This document shows, in pieces, positions 19,681-30,333 of a stretch of DNA of 64,000 bases. Made by a program: the position numbers and the translations under genes. Positions within the stretch are counted from its first letter, which is position 1. Each line of letters starts with the position of its first letter. Source of the stretch: Asterias amurensis (lineage: Eukaryota > Echinodermata > Asteroidea > Forcipulatida > Asteriidae); the NCBI RefSeq assembly GCF_032118995.1, contig NC_092652.1, positions 20,072,544 through 20,136,543 on the forward strand, in the 5' to 3' direction. A model generated the notes under the pieces. The model was not told the DNA's origin and searched no databases. It worked only from the letters and a program-made list of their open reading frames with translations.

Positions 19681-22651
19681 ATGGTATTCCTACAATACGT
19701 ATTTAGCTTATTGACCGTCAAGTCAGTGATAGTCGGGTTGATGGCTCTCTTCATAGCTACATGGATTTACCGAAGACCGAGGAACATTCCTCCCGGTCCG
19801 ACTGGATGGCCCCTTCTTGGCTACCTCCCAAATCTCATCTTGGCCGGGGATGAGTACAAAAACTTAACCCGACTGGCTAAGACCTACGGACCTGTATTTA
19901 GTATGAATCTAGGCGGTACATTGGTGGTGGTCGTCAACAGCTTCGCTTCCATCAAGGAGACTCTGAGTCACCCCAACACTGCAGCCCGTCCACCCACAAG
20001 CTTCTCCAAGAAAATCGCACACGATCCAGACGCTTTAGGTACTTCACTTTAAAAGTTACCAGCTGTTCATTTTTGAGATCGAGACCCTTTTGGTTTTAAG
20101 TACCAAAATGTACGGCTTTGGCTAACTCTGGATAGCTTATAGAACAGTTCAAGAATTTGATCAATACGCGAAACGAAGTTGCTGTTATACAAATGTTATA
20201 CAATTTCTGAATGCTGAACATTGTTGAGTGCTGAACAATTTATACATCAAAGAAAGTTTAAATGTGTTTTTGAATAAACGGGCTTGTTCCAAACTTGTAT
20301 TACAGAGGATTGAACAGAGAGTACACGCCGCTGTATCATTGCAAGGGATGCTGTTTTTTAAAGCCTTAAAAGGCTTTTCATGGTGCATTTGAGGTTTTAT
20401 AACCAATTGAGTCAGGGTGGATATAACAATGTTTACGTCTATTGGGGAGAAGTTTTGTATCTTTTCAGACGCATTACTTCTTCCAAAAGAAACTTGGTAT
20501 TATTGGTACCTCCAACATGTCTGTCAATATCACACTCATCTATGTATTTAAATAATATAATTGAAGTATCAGGTTTAAATTTTCCTTCCAGGTGTATTAT
20601 CGGCCTCTGGTGACAGCTGGTCTCAGCAGAGAAAGTTTTCTCTGACTGTCTTGAGAGGGCTCGGTGTGGGTAAGTCTAGTTTTGAAGTCTCCGTCGCTAC
20701 CGAGGCAGGATGTCTTATCAAAGCCATCAAAGAGCATGGGGACATTCCTTTCAATCCAACCCATCTGATCAGCAACGCTGTTTCAAACGTCATCTGCTCC
20801 GTTACCCTGGGTAAAAGATTCGAATACTCTGATCCAAAGTTCCAGAAGCTGCTTAAGTTGTTGAATCGTAACTTTGAACTCTTGTCTGGTGGTGGAGCTT
20901 ATTCATATCTCCCTATTATGGACAACTTGTCATTCACCTCGACATACAAAGAAGTGGAAACTAATGTGCTTCTGATGGTAGCGTTTATCAGGGAATGCAT
21001 TGAGGAGCACCGTAGAGTTTTGGACGCCGACAATCCCAAAGATTTCATCGACGTTTTTCTTAGAGACATCTACGAAAAAGAGACAAAGAATGTCCAGAGT
21101 CACATCACTGCTGACAACATGTTACTGACTACATTTGAGCTCTTTGCAGCTGGAACGGAGACTACGGCATCCACCCTCCGGTGGGCTTTGCTGTACATGA
21201 TGGCCTACCCTGAGGTACAGGCCAGGGTTCAGAGGGAGCTCGACGATGCAGTAGGTAGAGACCGTTTACCCAACATGGCGGACAAACCTCAGCTGCCATA
21301 CACGGAGGCGACCATCCTGGAGGTGCAGCGTCTGGCATCCATCGCGTCCCTCGCCGTTACTCATATGCTCTCAAAAGATACCAGCCTACTTGGCTACGAT
21401 ATCCCAAAGGGGACATTGCTCATTGCTAATCTTTGGGCCGTCAGCCGAGATCCATCCATCTGGTCCGATCCAGAAAAATTTATTCCGGAGAGATTTCTTT
21501 ACGAAGCTGGTTCTTTGAAGCCGAGGGAGGAGCATCTTCCGTTTAGTACAGGTAGGAAAACCAACGTACATGTACATAGGGGCCCAAAACGAAACTAGCT
21601 GAAGTTGTTTGGGGGGACTGACTCCGCCTACCCCTTTTGTGACGTCAATCGAGGCAGACTTTGCCTGCAATGCGTATAGTAAACATACGTGCAAATTACA
21701 TGTACCTCCAAGTCGTGAGTTGGTACATTTCAAAAAGTGTTTTTCTGCGTTCAGCAGCAATACACCCGGTCGGCATTGCCGGGAAAAAAACGATTGAAAC
21801 GTACAAACTCACGATTTGGTTCGTACATGTACTGTGCAATTGTGTTTACTCTACGCATTACAGGCAAAGTCTGCATCGATTGACGTCACGAACAGCGCCC
21901 TCTCGGGTCGGGGTCTACTCTAATAACATAACTGATTTTTTTAAAGCCTTATAGTTAACTGTTTATTTACATTCCACTCATCAAAACACATATATTAGTG
22001 ACAAAAGCTTTTACTTTGAAAAAATACCACTTCCAGGTGACTTTAATACAGTTGAATTTTGTTACATTGATTTATATCGCATTTTCTGTTTGATAGATCC
22101 AGTATTCTACTAACAAAAGAAGTTTCATTTGGGAGTATAGTTTGGACTTCGAGGATTTACATGACATTGACAATATAAAGACACACTAAAAGAAGCATTG
22201 TTAATTTAAGAAAAGTATAGACTAATAAATACAGATTGACACTCGACTTGTCCCCTAATAATCCAAATGCCAACGGTCTGTGTGTGTGCTGCATAAAAAT
22301 ATCATCATAGTAAGTACTGAAGATATGTAACGTCACTGTCTGTTTAAGGCATCGACCGTCTTGGACTGTTGAAGTATCTTCTGTGTTTTAGATCGAGTCA
22401 TCGGCATCGCCTCATTATCTTTATAAAAAAAAATTACAGCCAGTACGTCGTTCTTTGTTTTCCTTACAGGTCGCCGGGTGTGTCTTGGGGAGCAGCTTGC
22501 CAAGATGGAGCTGTTCATCTTCTTCTCACATTTACTGCATCAGTTTTCTTTCAAGAAACCGGATGATTCCCAACCATTATCTTTCGAGGCTATCAACGGG
22601 CTCACGTTGACTCCGACTCCATTCGAAGTTCGTGCCATTCCTAGAGAGTAA
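19681..22651 (+). CDS. Cytochrome P450, CYP2 type (gene C), 499 aa
   Basis: This gene encodes a probable microsomal mono-oxygenase. Exons are 19681-20038, 20592-21551 and 22470-22651, phase 1 introns, 1500 nt with the stop and unbroken. The anchor spans about 9-28, PPGP 37-40, C-helix W129xxxR133, I-helix AAGTETTA from 305, K-helix E363xxR366, PERF 418-421, and the haem loop FSTGRRVCLGE with ligand Cys444. It ends EVRAIPRE. The first donor is GTACTT, weaker than the GTAATT of gene D. Residue 423 is Tyr (FLYEAG) where the sisters have Asp. Exon 2 sides with A and B, while exon 3 sides with E and F, so the gene looks like a conversion mosaic. Intron 2 holds a Kolobok-like fragment. It is the unit 1 copy of the pair C/D. 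Confidence 0.92.
21604..22042. mobile_element. Kolobok-like fragment in intron 2 of gene C (K3)
   Basis: The right end AAAATACCACTTCCAGGTGACT then TTAA matches K1 and K2. The left end is missing; the text starts near GGGGGGACTGACTCCGCC, an interior phrase of K1. Unit 2 lacks this body and keeps TTTTAATACAG at the matching spot. Confidence 0.65.
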
Positions 22652-22865
22652 CTGCATGCTGCCAAGTTGAATAGTATACAAATAATGAATGTTTATGAGT
22701 GCAATGGTGCGAATATGTTCATGAGTTGAAAGATGGAATGTTACGTTCAACGAGGCGGAATGTACCCTGATGTCCAGGACGTCACTGTAGTACAACACGA
22801 AAGTGTGAAGCCGCCAGGGCTACGTGCAATGGTACTTTTATTTGCTATTACGTGACGGACAACTG

Positions 22866-22960
22866 CGACTTCGGCTACAGCTACGGCTAGATCGCGCGCG
22901 TCTCCCTATTCTTCAACACTGGTACACGCGCTGATCTAGACGTAGCTGTAGCCGAAGTCG
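22866..22960. mobile_element. Small fold-back element, unit 1 only
   Basis: CGACTTCGGCTACAGCTACG at the left and CGTAGCTGTAGCCGAAGTCG at the right are exact reverse complements around a short GC-rich centre. Unit 2 has no counterpart between the stop of gene D and AGGGCTTGCAAGCG. Confidence 0.8.
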
Positions 22961-23544
22961 TCATTTCGGACACAGCCCAACAGGGCTTGCAAGCGATATG
23001 TAGTAGTTGAGCGAGAGGTTGTCTCCAACCCTCGCTACCTCGGGAACCTCCGATTTGTGGCCTTCCAGACATTCCGGTCCGACATCAGTGTCCAATAGAC
23101 CATGTGAACTTTGTTTACAATAGGTGTGACCTTGTATATTATTTGAGTATTCTGGCAGTCGCAATACTGCACAGGTCAAAGTTGACATTTTTTGTCATAA
23201 TTTTCACATGAATCCAATAATTATGAATTATAAAAGCAGGCAATTTTTTAGATGTGCCCCCTTTCATCATACCAAAAGTCGATAAGAATTAGACACTGCA
23301 ATCTCCATAAAATATAAGATTTTATGTTTTCTTCCATTAGGCTGTGTACTAGTCGTGCCTGCAGGAAGTCCAGGCCCTGCTGACTCTTTTTTAACCATGT
23401 GATGTCACAGGTCACATCGTCTATAAAAAGCTCAGTTGGTTCTTGGTTCGAATATTACTCTCATCCATGCCCGTGCCCCTGGTTCCATCTATGGGTTCCC
23501 AATGAAGGATCACAGTCAGCTCCGGATGGCGGACACAGTGGTCA

Positions 23545-23705
23545 TTAGACTTGTGGACAAGTCGTTTATGTTCCCACGCGGTGAGATAGTCGAGTTGCAG
23601 CGGTGCTCTCCGCGCGCGAACCGCTGGTTGCGCAACTAGCAGTTCGCTGCAACTCGACTACTATCTCACCGCGTGGGACCATAAACGACTTGTCCACAAG
23701 TCTAA
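23545..23705. mobile_element. Fold-back element, TTAGACTTGTGGACAAGTCG ends (unit 1)
   Basis: The arms TTAGACTTGTGGACAAGTCG ... CGACTTGTCCACAAGTCTAA run about 70 bp with few mismatches; the centre is GCGCGCGAACCGCTGGTTGCGC-like. A longer copy is in unit 2 at 33682-33879. It is non-coding. Confidence 0.85.
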
Positions 23706-24233
23706 GGGGCTATCCTCCGTTCACTGATCGTGACAGGAAGCTTGTATTATACCATCCGTAGCTTTGAGATACAGACGCCCTCTAGTGCCCTTTCTTGAAT
23801 GGATGTCATGAAATTGTTGAGCCCGTATTAGACCATCTCCTAGCCTGTGCCATTCTCTGGACCACAATAGCTACATTTTGACGGCGGATATGCTCAGGGA
23901 ACATTCGCACGAGAACGGGACTTGAATCAAGTCTAGTTATATCGTGGCATACGTTTCTTTAAAGATCGATTGAAGAACTGCAATTTAATTACTCGGTAAT
24001 TCTCCGTTAGGTTTTAAAGTGCTGTTTCGATTAAAAATGTCACCGAATAACTCATAATCGATGTACCTAATCCCAACTTTCTTTGTTTTATCTTTGGTTA
24101 TCATGGTGTAATTGTGGTTAATTTGTGGTTTTTTTTGTCTTGCATCAATACAGGTGTTAGAGCTCGACACAAAAATTTATTGAGCACTGCGATTTAAGGT
24201 GATGACGATTTCGTTCTGTATTTTTGTATATAA

Positions 24234-24380
24234 TTAGCAGCTCTTTGAATTTGGGCCCAGTTATACAATTTGCACTGTATGGGGGAATCTCGCCGTCATA
24301 CCGAGTCACAGTTGTCGTCAGCGAGATTCCCCCATACAATGCAAATTGTATAACTGGGCCCAATTTCAAAGAGCTGCTAA
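24234..24380. mobile_element. Fold-back element, TTAGCAGCTCTTTGAA ends (unit 1)
   Basis: The left arm TTAGCAGCTCTTTGAATTTG and right arm CAATTTCAAAGAGCTGCTAA pair over about 65 bp, including GGGCCCAGTTATACAATTTG. Unit 2 keeps only the right arm (about 34994-35053). Confidence 0.85.
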
Positions 24381-24650
24381 TTAAGCAGAAAATTACTGCT
24401 GAAGTCACTTCTGCTAAACAGAAATGAACAGGTTGCCAGCAGAAAATTACTGCTGAAATCACTTCTGCTAAACAGAAATGAACAGGTTGCCAGTCACGAG
24501 CTTATCATTGTGACGTGGTATAGTTTAGTCTTGGCCCAAGGCTTGGTGCTTGGTGCTTGGTATTGTATAGTGTAACTACGTGGTGTTGTAAATCGTCAAA
24601 GCGCGCCCGCCACGGTATTAGTTTACTGGACGGCTTGAAATCAGCGACAA

Positions 24651-24775
24651 TTCAATTCAATTCAAGGATACATTTATTTCCATACTCCCATAAAAGAATA
24701 ACAACAGTTACATGTATTACGGAGTAAAGCAAAACATTTCTTTTTCTTCAGCTTGTCAGGATAGTCGCTGAACGT
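24651..24775 (-). mobile_element. Probable LINE or SINE 3' tail (unit 1)
   Basis: On the minus strand the text ends AATAAATGTATCCTTGAATTGAATTG, a polyadenylation-like word followed by a short repeated tail, as many LINE and SINE 3' ends have. The same tail is in unit 2 at about 35249-35365 with more repeat units. Confidence 0.4.
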
Positions 24776-25704
24776 ATCCAATGGAATCCTTGGATCTGAA
24801 TAGCTGGTACCCTGTCTTTATTCTCCTCGCGGATAAAGCTAGGGGCCCAGTCTAGATGTATGTACAGCAGAAACAAATTGAAGCGGGCTTAAAATGGGCT
24901 GAATGGTGATGATTCAAAAGAGGGCGCTATCAGAAGAAGTCACTTAATGACAGAAATGTTTTTAAGACAACGTACATCCCTTCAACTCTGTCAGTGTGAA
25001 ATTTCATGACAAATATAAATAAAACTAATTTCCTGTTCGGACTTGTGGGTTAACCTTGAGCTCTCACGGGTTGGTTGGGCGTTAGACTGGGCCCCTGTCT
25101 TTATCCGCAAGGATATAGATAGCTTTGCAAAACCGGTGAGATCACTTTTGATAAGACCATTCCGTTGAAACGATCCGTGCAGTGACTTCTATATCTGTGT
25201 TTTGATTGGTCCAAAGTGACATTTGGCAGCTGCACTTGTGGTCGTTTTCATGAATCTAGGTGAAAGGTAAAGATGGTCGGGGATTGAACAAGGCCAGGCC
25301 CCAATTTCAATCGAACGAGATAATAAATTAGTCTTATATCATCGTCATTTTCGTTGACCAAGACAGTATTACCGCCATTTTGAGATTTAAAATGTACACA
25401 TAGTATTCTATTGACTCCCAAAATAGTTCACTCCCAAATGGTGCAAATCTATGACGCGCATTGGTCGTACAATGGGGGTTCACTGTTCTTATATAATAAT
25501 GAGTTGAGGTATTGATGGTGAGGTATCAATATATATTTGGTTTGCGGTAATAGTGTGTATCTACTTGCCATGTAGAGTTACTGCTGTTGTTGTTATCACT
25601 TAAAGAGGCTTTGTCGTCATAATCAAAGCAAGCCTTTGGCTGTACATGAATGATCTCCCGCAGTTTTCAGTCCAAATAGAGGGCGCATGTGTTCTATAAC
25701 TGTG

Positions 25705-25943
25705 GGTGCGTTCGTTTAGCTTCACTGGGTCTACCCCGCGGTGCTCACTCGGGTGAGCCCCTGACAAGAGCTAGTCGAACGATCACACTCGCCCTCTTGT
25801 GGTGACGGCATGCACCTCTCAGGTCACCCCAAGTGACCCACTCCACAAGCAGGGCAATTGGGGCTGACCGGGGTGAGCCCCGTCAGAGCTATTTGATACC
25901 GGAGCAGACCGGGGTCGACCCAGGGAAGCTAAACGAACGCACC
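25705..25943. mobile_element. Terminal-inverted-repeat element, GGTGCGTTCGTTTAGC ends (unit 2)
   Basis: This is the partner of 14635-14873, with only a few substitutions. Confidence 0.75.
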
Positions 25944-26157
25944 ATGTATAAGTAGCCTGAACACCTAGCCTGACGTCACACTTCAAGGCTCCAGAATTAT
26001 GCCAAATACCCGGCTTTAAGCTGATGTCCAGATCCGCACAAATGTACCTTTGACCTCGCAGCTATTTCACATGGAGACTCACAGTCAAACATATGTATCT
26101 GGGTCACGAGAAAATAGTGAAAAACCAATTACACATTTTTCATGACATCGATTTTAA

Positions 26158-26861
26158 AGTCACCTGGAAATCTTTAAAAAAAAATCTTCAAACATAAGAG
26201 TATGTGTTTCTGAACAATAAAATAATTTGTTGAGTAAATTGTTTTTAACAATTTTCCCGGCAATGTCAACCAGGTGTATTGCTGCTGGATGCAGCAAAAC
26301 AACTAAAGATGGGGTCAGTTTGCAAAGTGGTCCGGTACGACGTCTTTTCCAGCGCTGTGCAGCAAACACTTCGAGCCGTCGAGCTTCGAGAATGCGGACT
26401 ACACCACACATTTTGACATGAAGAGAAAAGTTCTTTTCTAAAACATGTCGCCATTCCAAAAGTCAGGTATTGTTTCAACTTTGAGGGCATGATTTTAGCT
26501 TGCGCCAAGCGTAACTATCTTGTGTTGGTACTGCATGCGATTCACCGTGTTGGCAATCCGAGAGGACCGTCCGCGCAGCAGCCATACAGTGCGTGCAGTC
26601 TGCTCCATGACCGTATTTCTGTACGTAAGCATCATACCGATCAGGTATCCAGACGTAGTGTACGGGGCCAGACTACACATTTTCTCTTCAAATTTCGCGC
26701 CTCGATTGACGTCAAGAACAGCGCTTACTTTTAAATTTATAAATAAAATGGAAACAAATTTGTTAAACCTGAGTTATTTGTTTATTCCTATTCCACTCAT
26801 CAAAACACATTATTTTAGTAACAAAAGCTGTATTTTGACAAGATACCACTTACAGGTGACT
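26158..26861. mobile_element. Kolobok-like element with THAP fragment (K1', unit 2)
   Basis: TTAA at 26154-26157 then AGTCACCTGGAAATC; the right end is CCACTTACAGGTGACT then TTCA. It is shorter than K1 because about 185 bp is missing. A THAP start is readable on the plus strand at about 26266-26320 (MSTRCIAAGCSKTTKDGVSL). Confidence 0.7.
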
Positions 26862-27170
26862 TTCAACAAAATTAATGAAACGCTCATACCGGGCAATAAA
26901 CTCAAAACGGGAAACTATTTTAAATTATTTCTCATCAAAGACAGACAGAAATATTTCAGGAGATGTGTTCTACTATCGTTTTCATTAGACAGTGTAAGTT
27001 TTATGTAAATCTATAACCTTACACGATGTTGTTTTCCTTAACAAATCTAAAACAGAAATGGCAAACTGAAAACGCTCAATACTGGGACTTACAAAGACTG
27101 CGGTGCTAACTCAAGGAGTAATATTGTGTGTATTAGGCCATAAGTAGAAGTTGTGCTGCCGTGTTCATTG

Positions 27171-27528
27171 TAGCCTTGATCAAGGCGCTACAGCCAGCCG
27201 CGATCTGCAAAATCCCAGTCCCCATCACTGAATTCCACCAGTGCACCCCCATACATAACACAGTGCATATAATACGTATACAGCGTATGTACACACATAC
27301 GTACTGTACATGTACATGTACCATCTGTATACGGTACACTTACAGTACATGGGTACTTCCTAAAGCCACGTGTGCGAGGTTGAAAGTAGAAAGACACGAC
27401 CGTACTCACGACTACGCTATACTGTTCTCGCTGTACAATGTATGGTAATGTACATTTGTGTATGCACTGCATGCGTGTGCAGCGAACCGGGCCGGGGAAC
27501 AGTACGTCAACAGCCTTGATCAAGGCTA
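27171..27528. mobile_element. TIR element with 9-bp target duplication, unit 2 only
   Basis: TAGCCTTGATCAAGGC opens and GCCTTGATCAAGGCTA closes the 358-bp insert. TGTTCATTG stands on both sides (27162-27170 and 27529-27537). Unit 1 has a single TGTTTATTG at 16374-16382 and no insert. An 8- or 9-bp duplication fits hAT, P or Mutator-like superfamilies; the interior has TACGTACTGTACATGTACAT and does not code. Confidence 0.88.
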
Positions 27529-27890
27529 TGTTCATTGTACAATCACGTTTAAGGTGTGTACGCGTGTGAATAGATGCGAGGTCAAGCACGAAAGAAGTTC
27601 ATTCCTCCATGGTCAAAACTATAATCATCGGTCTTGCAGGATCTCACCAGATGGTGATCTAGGCTGGTGTACGCGTTCAATTCACGAGCCTTGAAAAAGT
27701 GCAAGTCAAATGTTCAGGCTAGTCGGGATTAATGGTTCCCTCTTTTGTGCCATTTGAATCTTTAGCGCTCGTTAGAGTGACAGTGTGGTAGAAATAAGTC
27801 AGGGGAACAAAAATAGATTGGTTCCAGTGTACACAGCGAGTGTTGACCTGTATTATTTTATCTTTCCGCTGTTGTCGAAGCAATTTGATT

Positions 27891-28027
27891 GGGTGCGTTC
27901 GTTTAGCTTCCCCGGGGTCGACCCCGGTGTGTGGCATTTCTTTTCCAGGACGAACGTGACTTTCGTCCCGGAAAAAAAAACCCGCCACACACCGGGGTCG
28001 ACCCAGTGATGCTAAACGAACGCACCC
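27891..28027. mobile_element. Near-palindromic GGGTGCGTTCG element (unit 2)
   Basis: This is the partner of 16736-16870. Confidence 0.78.
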
Positions 28028-28255
28028 GTTGTTCTTCCTCCATGATTGTATGACGTTGAGTGCTGCAGGTGGACTGAGTTTAGCACTTGTTTTGTAAACT
28101 TAGGAAATAATATGTACAGTTGGTTGTTATTAATACGGTACAGTAATAAAACGATCAGTTTTTTCTTGTGTGTCAATGTTGTTACTGTATGCGAGCATTT
28201 GAATTACGTTTTTGGGGATCTAATAAAGATTATCGTATTTGTGTTGAGTGATTAA

Positions 28256-29453
28256 AGTCACTTGGAAGTGGTATTTTTTTAAATAAAGCTTTTGTCACTA
28301 AAACATGTGTTTTTATGAGAGAAATGTGAATAAAAAGTTAACTAAGGTTTAAAAATATTAGTTTTGATTGTATTTACAAATTTACGAGTAGGCCCCGACC
28401 CGAGAGGGCGCTGTTCGTGACGTATTTCAAGGCGCGATATTTGAAGAGAAAATTTGTAGTCAGGCCCCCGTACATTACGTCTGGGAACATGGCACATCAA
28501 AACAAATTTAGACACGATTTTACACACATACGTATATTGAAACTTGAACATGTTGAACGCCTAGTGGTTTTTACAAAAGCCGTTGCTGCTATTTTTATTT
28601 AACTATGCGACTTTTAGTGACCAAATGGGTTGTAAGATGTGGGTCTGCCTACGTATTATTATAGAAATACGGCCACGGAGCAGACTGCACGCACGCACGC
28701 ATGGCTGCTGTATAATGTGCGGACGGTCACATAGGACCTGCACGCACGGTGAATCGCATGCGGTATCCAACAAAAAATCGTGTCACTTGGCAAAAGCTAA
28801 AAACATACCCTCAAAGTTCAAACGTACCCGAATTTTTTCACGTTTAGCAAATGCTCCTCTGGGTTCGTCACGTATTTCAGATACCTTCTTCGACTTCCCA
28901 CTAGCTGGAAAAATTGTTGGGACGGCGTCGTGTTTAAGAATGGCTGTTTTCGTCATGTCAAAATGAGTGGTGTATCCCGGATTCGAAGCACGACGGCTCG
29001 AAGTGTTCGCTGCATAGCGCTGAAAAAGACGTCGGACCGGACCACTTTGCTCTAGTTAATCTGACTGTCGCAGCCCACAACCGCCTATACTTGGGATCTG
29101 CAGGAAACAGATGAAGACTGACCCCATCCTTAGTTGTTTTGCTGCATCCAGCAGCAATACACCTGGTCGGCATTGCCGGGAAAATGCCAGAAAAAAAACC
29201 TTTTTCGCAGCGTACAAACTCACGTCTTAGAATTACATGTACTTTTGCACGTGTGTTTATCTACGCATCGAGGGGGGTCTATGTTTGATCGAGGCAAAGT
29301 CTTCCTTTTCCTACGTCGGAGTCAACCCCCAAGCACTTAATTAATTTTTTTAACATATAAATCGTGACAAACAATTACTCAAAAAATTGTTTTATTGTTA
29401 ATAAACATATACTCTTATGTATAAAAGGGAAAAAAAACTATTTCCATGTGCCT
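28256..29453 (-). mobile_element. Kolobok-like element with THAP fragment (K2', unit 2)
   Basis: TTAA stands at both edges (28252-28255 and 29454-29457). The ends are AGTCACTTGGAAGTGG and the mirror of AGGCACATGGAAATAG. It is the cleanest copy of its kind here and carries a THAP domain on the minus strand. Confidence 0.8.
28806..29173 (-). pseudogene. THAP zinc-finger fragment of a DNA transposon (unit 2)
   Basis: From ATG at 29173 the minus strand reads MPTRCIAAGCSKTTKDGVSL, FPADPKYRRLWAATV and SALCSEHFEPSCFE. All four zinc ligands are thus present (CIAAGC, then the CSEH pair). One frame change near GGGATACACC separates this from HFDMTKTAILKHDAVPTIFP, the usual close of a THAP domain. No transposase core follows. 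Confidence 0.8.
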
Positions 29454-29552
29454 TTAATGGGTATCTGAATATAACAAACAGAGAAGATCGTATCGAAAAT
29501 TGACGTTGCATCCATTGCAGAGTAGGCCATGCCATCAACTACAAAAAGAAGT

Positions 29553-29724
29553 ATGGCATACCCACAACATGTATTTATTGACTGACAAGTCAGTGATAGT
29601 TGGGTTGATAGCTCTCTTCGTAGCTACATACATGGTTTTACCGGCGGCCGAGGAACCTTCCTCCCGGCCCGACTGAATGGCCCCTTCTTGGCTACCTCCC
29701 AAATCTCATCTTGGCTGGGGACGA
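29553..29724 (+). pseudogene. Decayed P450 first exon upstream of gene D
   Basis: This is the unit 2 partner of the relic at 18421, with the same frameshift and stops. It breaks off at GGGGACGA and jumps straight into MITE sequence, because about 446 bp present in unit 1 is missing. Confidence 0.85.
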
Positions 29725-29727
29725 ATG

Positions 29728-30043
29728 TTAACTTAAAAACTAACTTAGTAATTACGGGCATTTGAGAGCTGTTGATAGTATAAAACATTGAGATAAACGT
29801 TAAGGCTCCCTCTGAAGTAGCATAGATTTTGAGAACCAGATGGAATTGCTCACTAAAATAATAAAAGACTTCTAGCATGAAGGCTTTTATTCCTATCTGA
29901 AAGCACACCGAATTCGTCCAACAAGGGTGTTTTTCTACCATCATTTTCTCGCAACAGGCTTGTTATTGTTTACTTAAGTTGGGATGGATACACCAAGTGA
30001 GAGGACTGGTCTGACAATTACTAAACGTGCACCTTCCCTTTAA
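29728..30043. mobile_element. Left-truncated TTAA MITE (unit 2)
   Basis: This is the partner of 19004-19386 without its left end, which was lost in the same deletion that clips the decayed exon. The right end is CTAAACGTGCACCTTCCC then TTTAA. Confidence 0.65.
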
Positions 30044-30203
30044 ACCTTGTTCTGCCCTTTTCTGCACTTTTGTGTTTGTGCACGCGTGGAGTAGCCCCAC
30101 ACCGGAAGAGAAGATGCCTTTGACATTTGCTGTTGTCGTAGCTATTGTGCAAGTTAGTGTTAGATTACCACGCGAGGCAGGATGACAGTTCTTTACTGCC
30201 TTG

Positions 30204-30210
30204 TATAAAA
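30204..30210 (+). promoter_or_regulatory. Candidate TATA box of gene D
   Basis: TATAAAA lies 130 nt before the start codon, at the place matching TATATAA of gene C. Confidence 0.5.
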
Positions 30211-30333
30211 TAATTCAGTTGTTCGTTGAAACATTAAAACCAATCTTTGAATAAATAAGAACAATACATAGAGTGTCGCGAACTTGCTGTTAGTATACCC
30301 GTCAGATACTGTGGAGTAATTCACAGCGTAAGT

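Larger units (their letters stand above)
14239..25306. repeat. Tandem segmental duplication, unit 1 (about 11.1 kb)
   Basis: This unit starts about 80 bp after the stop of gene B at TCAATCGAACGAG and ends at CCAATT before 25307, where the same TCAATCGAACGAG starts again. It holds inverted-repeat elements, two TTAA elements with THAP fragments, a decayed P450 first exon, gene C and a distal set of fold-back elements. Order and orientation match unit 2. Differences are small substitutions and several indels, mostly transposons. Confidence 0.92.
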
